Shown here in pieces: positions 20,001 through 28,100 of a stretch of 64,000 nucleotides of DNA (the first letter of the stretch is position 1; every line of letters begins with the position of its first letter). The notes beneath the pieces are model-generated. The model ran no database searches. It had not been told where the DNA came from and was given only the letters and a program-made list of their open reading frames with translations. The translations under genes were made by a program, and so were the position numbers. Origin of the DNA: Streptomyces chartreusis (GTDB taxonomy: Bacteria; Actinomycetota; Actinomycetes; Streptomycetales; Streptomycetaceae); the NCBI RefSeq assembly GCF_008704715.1, contig NZ_CP023689.1, forward strand, positions 5,580,001-5,644,000, in the 5' to 3' direction.

Positions 20001-22117
20001 CCAGGGACGCCCGCCACCACCCGCTGAGCATGGCGGTCTTCCCCGGCGACACCCTTACCCTGCGGCTCGACTACGCACCCGACCGCTTCACCCGCGCCGA
20101 CGTCGAGCGCGTCGCCCTGATGTTCCGGCACCTGCTGCGCACCGTCGCCGACCACCCCGCCCTGCCGCTCGCCCGGATCGACGTGACCGCCCCGACGACG
20201 CTCGCCGGACCCGGCACCCCCGGCGAACTCGGCGGTCTGCTCGGCACCTGGGACCCCTCGATCCCCGAGGAGAGCCTCGGTGTCGTGGAGCGGGTGCGCG
20301 CGGTCGCCGACCGCATCCCCGACGAGCCCGCGGCGACCGACGGCACGACCTCCCTCACCTACCGGGAACTCGTCGAGACGGCCGGCGGCCTCTCCGCCCG
20401 CCTCACCGCGGCCGGGGTCACCACCGGCTCCGTGATCGCGATGCTCGCCGACCCCGGCGTGCCGTTCGTGACGGGCGTGCTCGGCGTCCTGGGTGCCGGC
20501 GGCGCCTACCTGCCGCTGGACCCGGCCGCCCCCGCCGCCCGCAACGCCGGCCTGCTGCGGGACAGCGGCGCCGGGTACCTGCTGGTGGGGACCGCGTACG
20601 AGGCCGAGGCCCGCGAGATCACCGGTGACGTCACCGTCCTCGTACTGGAGGACACCCTCACCGACCGCGCCCTGCCGCCCGCCGTCGGCGGTGGCCTCGA
20701 CCTGGCGTATGTGATGTTCACGTCGGGTTCGACGGGCCGTCCGAAGGGCGCGATGGTGCAGCGCTCGGGGATGGTGAATCACCTGTGGGCGAAGGTCGGG
20801 GATCTGGACCTCGCGGCTGGTGAGGTGGTGGTGCAGAACGCTCCGCTGACCTTTGACGTTTCGGTGTGGCAGATGCTGGCTCCGCTGCTGGTGGGCGGTC
20901 GGGTGCGGGTGTCGGGTACGGAGATGGCGGCGGATCCGTCCGGGCTGTTCGCGATGGTGCGCGAAGAGCGGGTGGCGGTGCTGGAGGTGGTGCCGTCGCT
21001 GCTGCGGGCCGCGCTGGATGCCTGGGACCTGGACGAACGCGCTCCGGAACTGCCGGATCTGCGGTGGCTGATGGTGACGGGTGAGGCCCTGCCGGCCGAT
21101 CTGTGCGAGCGGTGGCATGCCCGCTACCCACGGATCCCGCTCATGAACGCTTACGGTCCGACGGAGTGCTCGGACGATGTCACGCACGCGGTGATCCGTG
21201 CCGAGGACGACCTCGGTGGCCGGGTCCCGATCGGCGGCGCGGTGCGCAACACACGCCTGTACGTCCTGAGCGACGAGCTCCAGCCGGTTCCGGTCGGCGT
21301 CCCGGGCGAGTTGTACGTCGGTGGCGCCGGCGTCGGACGCGGTTACCTGGACGACCCGGCGCGCACGGCCGGCACCTTCATGGCCGACCCGTTCGCCGGG
21401 CCCGGCACGCGGATGTACCGGACCGGCGACCGGGTGATCCAACGCCCCGACGGGCAGCTGGAGTTCATCGAGCGGCGTGACCACCAGGTCAAGATCCGCG
21501 GCCGACGCGTCGAACTCGGTGAGATCGAGGCCGCCGTACGGGGGCTCGACCAGGTGACCGACGCCGCCGTGGCCGTCGTACCGGACGCGTCCGGCAATCC
21601 TCGTCTGGTCGGCTATCTGACCGGGCCCGGTGCGGACGCCGGTCAAGTGCGGGACGAGCTGGCGCAGTTGCTCCCCGCATACATGATCCCGTCCACCTGG
21701 CTCGTCCTGGACGCCATGCCGCTCACCCCGAACGGCAAGCTCGACCGCAAGGCGCTGCCCGTGCCGGAGCGGGCCGACGAGGCGGAGCAGGCGCGCGGGC
21801 CGCGTGACGAGCGCGAGGAGATCCTCTGCGGGATCCTCGCCGAGGTGCTCGGCATGCCGGCCGTCGGCATCGACGAGGACTTCTTCGCCCTCGGCGGCGA
21901 CAGCATCCGTTCCATCCAGGTCGTCAGCCGCGCCCGCACCGCCGGCCTCGCCCTGACCACCCGGGACGTCTTCACGCACCGTACGGCCGCCGAGCTCGCC
22001 CGCGCCGCGGGCGGCGTCGAGGCCGAGCCCGCCCCGGAGCCCGAGGGCGACCTGATCGATCTGACCGACGAGGAACTCGCCGATCTGGAATTCGAGTTGA
22101 GTGAGGATCTGTCGTGA
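14057..22117 (+). CDS. NRPS, two modules: C-A-T-E-C-A-T (both A domains predicted for Dap)
   Basis: Roughly 2686 residues from ATG 14057; ATG 14075, with GGAGAG 7 nt upstream, is an equally good start. Landmarks: C1 HHILADG (~145), A1 FTSGSTGRPKG (~618), PCP1 GGDSIRS (~1008), epimerisation domain with HHLVVDGVSW (~1253) and DLSRTVGWFTSAFPVRL, C2 HHILVDGWS (~1752), A2 (~2220), PCP2 (~2611), ending in an acidic tail after the last PCP. C1 resembles EntF-type C domains (LTAAQAEIWFDEQ) that accept acyl groups from a separate carrier protein, fitting lipo-initiation from the ACP at 31603. Both A domains give the same code, D-V-W-E-M-T-A-D-D-K, with acidic residues suited to a short diamino acid, hence Dap by inference. 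The E domain would make the first residue D-configured. The stop overlaps the next NRPS start. Confidence 0.95.
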   Translation: MTESKAMTTNRGAVLPLTAAQAEIWFDEQFATGPLGYNMADYIDLRGPLDPDLLGRALGRLGHEAEGLRVQFVEEDGAPGQIIRPLAQLPLKRLDFAGEPEPLAAAEAWMRADHADPLKVTDFPLFRGALIHLGPEHHLLYLCMHHILADGFSRALLYPKLAALYTRLAAGEDEHALDADAMPPFHRLLDAERDYLDSAHVERDRKHWTTRLTAGAHGPAPELVSLSARQPAPGRSALRHTARLSAEATDAVRALARDGKVTMPVVMVAAAAAYTQRATGVDRPLLTLPVTGRVGAASREIPGMLANYLPLAVPVRPDTTRTQLLRQAWIEVSGALKHQRYRGDRVRRDIGLRTDDRRPFGPFINVLNQDPALAFADACDGTIVNLSTGIVNDLIITVLNTADGTMEIHLDGNPELYTSAELATHLARFEAFLTDLAALPADHPVGRIGLGAPGEPRGLLGTWDRDAEQAHYEGLVERVRAVAATSPDVVAVSDGTESVTYRELLTRAAGVAARLRASGMEPGAVVAMLADPGVPFVAGVLGVLGAGGAYLPLDPAAPAARNAGLLQDSGARHLLTGTGHDTPAPDVTALPLTDPADATCTTELPAVGGGLDLAYVMFTSGSTGRPKGAMVQRSGMVNHLWAKVGDLDLAAGELVVQNAPLTFDVSVWQMLAPLLVGGRVRVSGTEMAADPSGLFAMVREERVAVLEVVPSLLRAALDAWDLDERAPELPDLRWLMVTGEALPADLCERWHARYPRIPLMNAYGPTECSDDVTHAVIRAEDDLGGRVPIGGAVRNTRLYVLSDELQPVPVGVPGELYVGGAGVGRGYLHDPSRTAGTFMADPFGPSGSRMYRTGDRVIQRPDGQLEFIERRDHQVKIRGRRVETGEIEAVIRSLESVVDAAVAVLPDASGNPRLVGYLTGPGVDARQVRDELAQLLPAYMIPSTWLVLDAMPLTPNGKLDRKALPQPALGGQESVRGPRTERERVLSGIYAEVLGTRDVGIDEDFFALGGDSIRSIQVVSRARSAGLALTTRDVFEHKTVAALARAAGSLDADATREPEDDAGGVGPYELTPIMGQLHEDARSLTGPVVKYSQHVVVHVPAGLDAELLEAALHALVDHHDALRTRATEPAPGLWHTEVLERGALAGVRLVASADAGGARGKDLLAFAERQAAAARARLDPGTAVMLQAVLIDPAVADRGPVGADRAVPRAPEGRPGGSQPRGAGNCAASHREPAAGDVTDPTPPGTALLVLCGHHLVVDGVSWRILLPDLAAACKALAEGRTPALDPVGTSYRAWSRLLGEQARTEVRGAELALWQGILDGPDPLVGTRRLDLAKDVYGTRRTLRLELGPDVTGPLLTDVPAAFHAEVNDVLLTGLALAVADWRRRHGHTHYAQTLIELEGHGREQLTDGLDLSRTVGWFTSAFPVRLDPGALDWDEAWAGGPALATALKRVKEQLRALPDRGVGHGLLRYLNPHAARVLARHERPQLGFNYMGRFDARENRLWEPAGGDGVVGTGAHPAMPLPHLLDVTPATEDRHDGPHLIANWAWAGQAVAEDDARDIAETWFRALDLLVRHTAEPGTGGRTPSDLPLVDLTQDEIEAYESELADAGTALTDVLPLTPLQQGLLFHADYDRDATDVYTLQIVAELEGDIDPAVLRAAGQALLDRHPNLRAAFRARATGDPVQLVPDHAELPWQETDLRDLPEPQRGAELDRITESERTRRFDLTAPPLLRFALVTHGEGRHRFIWTSHHILVDGWSMPLLVRELFALCRTDADVTLLPDPAPYRNYLGWLTGQDREGARAAWRDALDGVEEPTLLVPADPDRAPVLPEAVHAEVPRELTAALSGWARTQGLTLNTVVQGCWALLLGRLTGRQDVVFGAVTSGRPAEVPDVESMIGMFLTTVPVRVPLDPGATLTELLHTLQDRQTALMPHEHLGLAEIHKAAGLAGEVFDTVVLFENFPLDAAGTDTGTDGVRVLRTEARDARHHPLSMAVFPGDTLTLRLDYAPDRFTRADVERVALMFRHLLRTVADHPALPLARIDVTAPTTLAGPGTPGELGGLLGTWDPSIPEESLGVVERVRAVADRIPDEPAATDGTTSLTYRELVETAGGLSARLTAAGVTTGSVIAMLADPGVPFVTGVLGVLGAGGAYLPLDPAAPAARNAGLLRDSGAGYLLVGTAYEAEAREITGDVTVLVLEDTLTDRALPPAVGGGLDLAYVMFTSGSTGRPKGAMVQRSGMVNHLWAKVGDLDLAAGEVVVQNAPLTFDVSVWQMLAPLLVGGRVRVSGTEMAADPSGLFAMVREERVAVLEVVPSLLRAALDAWDLDERAPELPDLRWLMVTGEALPADLCERWHARYPRIPLMNAYGPTECSDDVTHAVIRAEDDLGGRVPIGGAVRNTRLYVLSDELQPVPVGVPGELYVGGAGVGRGYLDDPARTAGTFMADPFAGPGTRMYRTGDRVIQRPDGQLEFIERRDHQVKIRGRRVELGEIEAAVRGLDQVTDAAVAVVPDASGNPRLVGYLTGPGADAGQVRDELAQLLPAYMIPSTWLVLDAMPLTPNGKLDRKALPVPERADEAEQARGPRDEREEILCGILAEVLGMPAVGIDEDFFALGGDSIRSIQVVSRARTAGLALTTRDVFTHRTAAELARAAGGVEAEPAPEPEGDLIDLTDEELADLEFELSEDLS
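15890..16500 (+). repeat. A-domain segment nearly identical to 20697-21307
   Basis: The DNA coding for the central part of the first A domain matches the second A domain almost base for base, including the specificity pocket, while flanking C and linker DNA differs. Inside the tract codon choice changes toward GGT, GTT, CTT and TTG (for example around 15990-16060), unlike the GC3-rich flanks. This suggests recombination or gene conversion. Confidence 0.8.
17669..17737. repeat. Palindromic Streptomyces-type repeat inserted in the E domain
   Basis: A 22-bp perfect inverted repeat (17669-17690 with 17716-17737) around a 25-nt loop. Arms contain the core GTTCCCCGCGCCCC. The same core occurs in 25514-25534 and 28587-28607. 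Here it is translated in frame as part of a low-complexity insert just before the HHLVVDG motif of the epimerisation domain. Confidence 0.85.
20697..21307 (+). repeat. A-domain segment nearly identical to 15890-16500
   Basis: Second copy of the duplicated A-domain core, coding for the second module's specificity pocket. Differences from the first copy are scattered single bases, mostly synonymous. Confidence 0.8.
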
Positions 22118-25100
22118 CCGAGCCCACAACCGGGTCGAAGAGCGGAGCCAGATCGAGGATCAGCGCGGTGCTGCCGCTCTCCCCGCTCCAGCAGGGCCTG
22201 CTCTTCCTTTCCTCCTACGACCGCACCGCCCCGGACCTCTACACCCTCCAGTTCGTCGCGGACATCGACGGCGACGCAGCCGACCTGGAGCGCCGGCTGC
22301 GCACCGCGTCCGCCGCGCTGCTGCGCCGCCACCCCAACCTGCGGGCCTGCTTCCGCAACCGCAAGAACGGCGAGCCCGTCCAGGTCGTCCCGCACGAGGA
22401 CGAGGTGCGGCCGCCGTGGGCGGTGCACGACCTCACCGACCTGCCCGAGGAGGAGCGCGAGGCGCAGGCCCGGCGGATCGCCCGGGAGGACCGGCTGCGG
22501 CGGATCGACCCGGCCCGCCCGCCGCTGATGCGGTTCGCGCTGCTGCGGCTCGGCGAGCGCCGCTGCCGGCTGGTGTGGTCCGTGCACCACATCCTGGTCG
22601 ACGGCTGGTCGCTGCCGCTGGCCGTGCGCGAGCTGACCCTCCTCGCCGACGAGCGGGGCGCGGCGGCCCTGCCCGAGCCGACCGCCTACCGGACCTTCCT
22701 GAACTGGCTCGGCACCCGCGACCGCGCCGCGGCCCGCACGGCCTGGGCGGGACTGCTGGACGGACTCGACGGGCCCGTGCGGGTCGCGCCGGAGGCGACC
22801 GGCACGGACACCGAACTGCCTCAGTCCGTACGGGACTTCCTGCCCGAGCGGGAGACGGCCGCCCTCACGGCCTGGGCGCGCGGGCGCGGGCTCACCCTCA
22901 ACTCCGTGGTGCAGGGCTGCTGGGCGGTGCTGCTGGGCCGGCTCACCGGCCGCGAGGACGTCGTCCTCGGCGCCGTCACCTCCGGGCGGCCCGCCGAGGT
23001 GCCGGGCGTCGAGTCGATGATCGGGCTGTTCGCCAACACCCTGCCGGTACGGGCCGACGTGCGCCCGCAGCGGCGGGCGGGCGAGCTGATCGAGGAGCTG
23101 GCCCGGCAGCAGCTGGCGATGATGCCGCACGAACACCTGCCGCTCGCCGAGGTCCAGTCCGCGAGCGGCATCCAGGGCGAACTCTTCGACACCGTCCTCG
23201 CCTTCCAGAGCTACCCGCTGGACGAGGAGGGCCTGCGCCGGGAGACCGGCGGAGCGGTGAGCGCGGCCCAGGTGCACTCGGCCACCCACTACCCGCTGCA
23301 CCTCACGGTGCTGCCGGGGGAGCGGCTGGAGATGCAGCTGGCGTACCGGAGTTCGGTGCCGGGCGCCGAGAGCGTCCTCGGCCGGCTAGTGCGGGTCCTG
23401 CGCCAGGTCGCCGACGACCCGGACGTCCTCCTCGCCCGGCTCGGCGGCCTCGACCCGGCCGAGGAGCGGCGGATCCTCACCGAGTGGAGCGGCACCGCCG
23501 AGTCCGGTCCGGCCCCCGCCCGCCGTACGACGATTCCGGAGCTGTTCGCGGAGCGGGCCGCGCGCACGCCCGACGCCGTGGCGGTGACCGCCGGCACCAC
23601 GAGCCTCACCTACCGGGAGCTGGACGAGCGCGCCAACCGGCTCGCGCACCTGCTCGCCGCCCGGGGCGCCGGGCCCGAGACGTTCGTGGCGATCGCGCTG
23701 CCGCGCAGCGCCGACCTGATCGTCGCCGTCCTCGCGGTCCTGAAGTCGGGCGCCGCATACCTCCCCCTCGAACCCGCCCACCCGGCCGACCGCGTCGCCC
23801 ACACCCTGCGCGACGCACGCCCCGTACTGCTGCTGACCGGCGCCGGCGCCGACGTGCCCGCGGCACCCGACCTGCCGCGCGTCGACCTCGCCGCCGCGGG
23901 GACCAGGGCCGAGCTCGCCGCCTGCCCCGCCACCGACCCCCGCGCGGCCGTGGCGCCCGAGCACGCGGCGTACGTCATCTACACCTCCGGCTCCACCGGC
24001 CGCCCCAAGGGCGTGGTCGTCCCGCATCAGAACGTGGTGCGGCTGCTCGACGCCACCGACGACTGGTTCGGTTTCGGGCCCGACGACGTGTGGACGCTGT
24101 TCCACTCCATCGCCTTCGACTTCACCGTCTGGGAACTGTGGGGCGCCCTGCTGTACGGCGGCCGTCTCGTCGTCGTGCCGTACGACGTCACCCGCTCGCC
24201 CGACGCCTTCCGCGAGCTGCTCGCCCGCGAACGGGTCACCGTCCTCAACCAGACCCCGTCCGCCTTCTACCAGCTGATGCGCGCCGACGCCGAGACGGAC
24301 AGCGAACTCGCGCTGCGGTACGTGGTGTTCGGCGGCGAGGCCCTCGACATCGGCCGCCTCGGCGACTGGTACGCACGGCACGCCGACGACGCCCCGCGCC
24401 TGGTCAACATGTACGGCATCACCGAGACCACGGTCCACGTCTCCTACCAGGAGCTGGACGCCGCCACGGCCGCCGCCGGCGGGGGCAGCGTCATCGGCCG
24501 CGGCATCCCCGACCTGCGGGTGTACGTCCTCGACGGAGCCCTGCGCCCGGCGGCGGCCGGTGTGCCCGGCGAGCTGTACGTCGCCGGGCCCGGCCTCGCG
24601 CGAGGCTACCTGGGGCGCCCCGACCTCACCGCCGACCGTTTCGTGGCCTGTCCCTTCGGACCGGCCGGCGCGCGCATGTACCGCACCGGCGACCTCGGCC
24701 GGTGGCGGGCCGACGGCACCCTGGAATACCTGGGCCGCGCCGACCAGCAGGTCCAGCTGCGCGGTTTCCGCATCGAACTCGGCGAGATCGCCACGGTCCT
24801 CGGCCGCCACCCCGGCGTCGCCGAGGCGGCGGTCGTGGCACGGGAGGACCGCCCGGGGGACCAGCGCCTGGTGGCGTACGTCGTCTCGGCAGCCGAACTC
24901 GGCGCAGAACTCAGAGAGTTCGCGAGCACCCGCCTTCCCGACTACATGGTCCCGTCGGCCGTCGTACGGCTCCCCGCGATCCCCCTGACCGCCAACGGCA
25001 AGCTCGACCGCCGCGCCCTGCCGGCGCCCGAGTACGCCACCTCCGACCGCGCCCCGCGCACCCGCGAGGAAGAGGCATTGAGCGCGATCTTCGCCGAGGT

Positions 25101-28100
25101 CCTCGGCCTCGAACGCGTCGGCGTCGACGACGACTTCTTCGCCCTGGGCGGTCACTCCCTCCTCGCCACCCGCATCGTCAACCGCGCCCGCGCCGAACTG
25201 GGCACCGAGCTCGGCATCCGCGACCTCTTCGAGGCCCCGTCGGTGTCCGCGCTGGCCGCCCGAGTCCCGGCCGCCGCACCCGGCCGAACCCCCCTGGCCG
25301 CCCGCCCGCGCCCAGCCACCCTCCCCCTGTCGTACGCCCAGCAACGCCTCTGGTTCATCGAACACCTCGGCGCCCCCGACGGCCTCTACAACATCCCCCT
25401 CGCGGTACGCCTGTCCGGCCCACTGGACGTGCCGGCCCTGGAGGCGGCACTGGCGGACGTGGTGGCCCGCCACGAGTCACTGAGAACAGTTTTCCCGCAG
25501 CACAGCGCCCCAAAGGGGCGCGGGGAACTGCGCGACCAGCCACGACGGACCGGCAGCCGCGAGACCGCACAGCACGGCCCCACCTCACCCGCCGTCGGCC
25601 CCGCCGAACAGCGCGTGCTCCCGCCGGCCGAAGCCCCCGTCCCCCTCCCGGTCACGCCCGTCGACGAGGCCGCCCTGCCGGACGCACTGGCCACCGAGGC
25701 AGCCCACGGCTTCGACCTCGAGCACGAGGTCCCCGTCAGGGCCCGCCTCTTCACCCTCGCCCCCGACGACCACGTCCTCCTCCTCGTCCTGCATCACATC
25801 ACCGCGGACCGCTGGTCCCTCGCCCCCCTCACCCGGGACCTGACCACGGCCTACGAGTCCCGCCGCAGCGGCCGAACCCCTGAACTTCCCCCGCCGGCCG
25901 TGCAGTACGCCGACTACACGCTCTGGCAGCGCGACCTCCTCGGCGACGAGTCCGACCCCGACAGCGAACTCGCCCGCCAGCTCGCGCACTGGAAGAAGGC
26001 CCTCGACGGCCTGCCCGAGGAACTCCAGCTCCCCTTCGACCTCCCGCGGGGCACCCGTTCCGGCCACCACGGCGGCCTCGTACGGGCCGACGCCCCCCGA
26101 GAGCTGGTCACGGCACTGCGGCACCTCGCGGCGGAGTGGGGCGTCAGCGTGTTCATGGTGCTCCAGGCCGCCCTCGCCGCCCTGCTCACCCGGCTCGGCG
26201 CGGGCACCGACATCCCGCTCGGCTCCCCGGTGGCGGGCCGCGCCGACGAGCGCCTGGACGACCTGGTCGGCATGTTCGTCAACACGCTCGTGCTGCGCAC
26301 CGACACCGACGGAGACCCCGGCTTCCGCGAACTCGTCCAGCGGGTCCGTGAGTTCGACCTGTCCGCCTACCGCAACCAGGACGTGCCGTTCGAGAAGCTC
26401 GTCGAGGTGCTCAACCCCGAGCGGTCGATGTCCCGGCACCCCCTGTTCCAGGTGATGCTCGGCCACCAGCAGGAGGCCGACCTGCCGCGGGGCGCCACGA
26501 GCGGCGGCCTGTCCGTACGGCAGCAGGAGGTGCCCGGGGCCACCGCCAAGTGGGACCTGTTCTTCCAGCTCACCGAGGAGGGCACCGACGGTCTCTCGCT
26601 CGCCCTGGAGTACCGCACCGACCTCTTCGAGCCCGCCACGGCCCGCCGGATCGTCGACTCCTACCTGCGCCTGCTGGCCGCCGCGCTCGCCGAACCCGGC
26701 CTGCCCCTGTCCCGCCTGGACCTCCTCGACCCCGCCGAGCGCACCGACCTGCTGGCCCGCGGCACCCGCCGCACCGGCACCGAACGCACCACCCTCACCG
26801 AGCTGGTGGCCCGCCGGGTCGCCGCGGCCCCGGACGCGGTGGCCCTGGTTCACGCCGACCCCGACGGGGCCCTGGTCAGCACGACGTACGCCGACCTCGA
26901 CGCCGCCGCCAACCGGCTCGCGCACCTGCTCGCCGGGCGCGGCATCGGCCGCGGCGACCTGGTCGCGCTGTGCCTGGAACGCGGACCGGCCACCGTGACG
27001 GCCCTGCTGGCCATCGCCCGGACCGGTGCTGCGTACCTGCCGCTCGACCCGGCGTATCCGGCGGAGCGGATGCGGGGGATGCTCACCGACAGCGGCGCCC
27101 GGCTGCTGCTGACCCAGGAGTCGCTGGCGCAGGCGCTGGAGCCGCTGCGGGCCGAACTCGTCGTCCTCGACGACCCCGCCGTCCGCGGCAGCCTGGTCCA
27201 CCTCCCGGTGACCCCGCCCGACGTCGCCCCACCGGCCCCGGACGACCTCCTGTACGTCATCTACACCTCCGGCTCCACCGGCCGGCCCAAGGGCGTCGCC
27301 GTCTCGCACCGCGCCGCCGCACGGCTCGTACAGGGCCTGCCCGAGCTGGAGTTCACCGCTCGCGACACCTTCCTGTACTTCGCGCCGGTCGCCTTCGACG
27401 CGTCCACCTTCGAGATCTGGGGGCCGCTCACGCAGGGCGCCCGGCTGGCGATCTGCCCGCCGGGACCCGCCGACCCCGAGGCGCTCGGGGAGTTCTGCGG
27501 CCGGGCCGGGGTGAGCGTCGCCTTCCTCACCACCCAGTTCGTCAACGCGGTCGCCGACACCCGGCCCGCGGCGCTCGCCCCGCTGCGGATCCTGCTCACC
27601 GGCGGCGAGGCGCACTCCCGCGACCACCTCGAACGGCTGCGGGCCGCGCTGCCGGACACCCGCGTGTTCAACGTCTACGGCCCGACGGAGACCACCACCT
27701 TCGCCACCCTCCAGGACCTCGCCGCCGCCGAGGACACCCCGGTGAGTGTCCCCATCGGACTGCCCATCGGCGACACCTGCGCCTACGTCCTGGATGAGGC
27801 CCTGCGGCCGGTGCCGCGCGGCGTCGTCGGCGAGCTGTACCTCGGCGGGCCGGGCCTCGCCCTCGGGTATCTCGGGCGGCCGGCGGCCAGCGCGGAACGG
27901 TTCGTGGCCTGCCCGTTCGGGGAGCCCGGCGAGCGCATGTACCGCACGGGGGACCTGGTGCGCTGGGACTCCCGCGGCCGTATCGACTACGTCGGCCGGG
28001 CCGACCAGCAGGTGAAGATCCGCGGCTTCCGCATCGAACCCGGCGAGATCGAACGCCACCTGACGGCGCACGCCGAGGTCGCGCGGGCCGCCGTCCTCGC

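Noticed and set aside
15890..21307. Assembly artefact as cause of the duplicated A-domain segments
   Set aside because: The copies differ at scattered bases and have distinct flanks, so a real duplication or conversion is more likely; not excluded without reads.
14027..22129. 2700-codon open frame antisense to the two-module NRPS
   Set aside because: It is the mirror of a high-GC coding strand; its translation is low-complexity Arg/Gly/His/Val-rich without domains, while the forward frame shows complete NRPS motifs.
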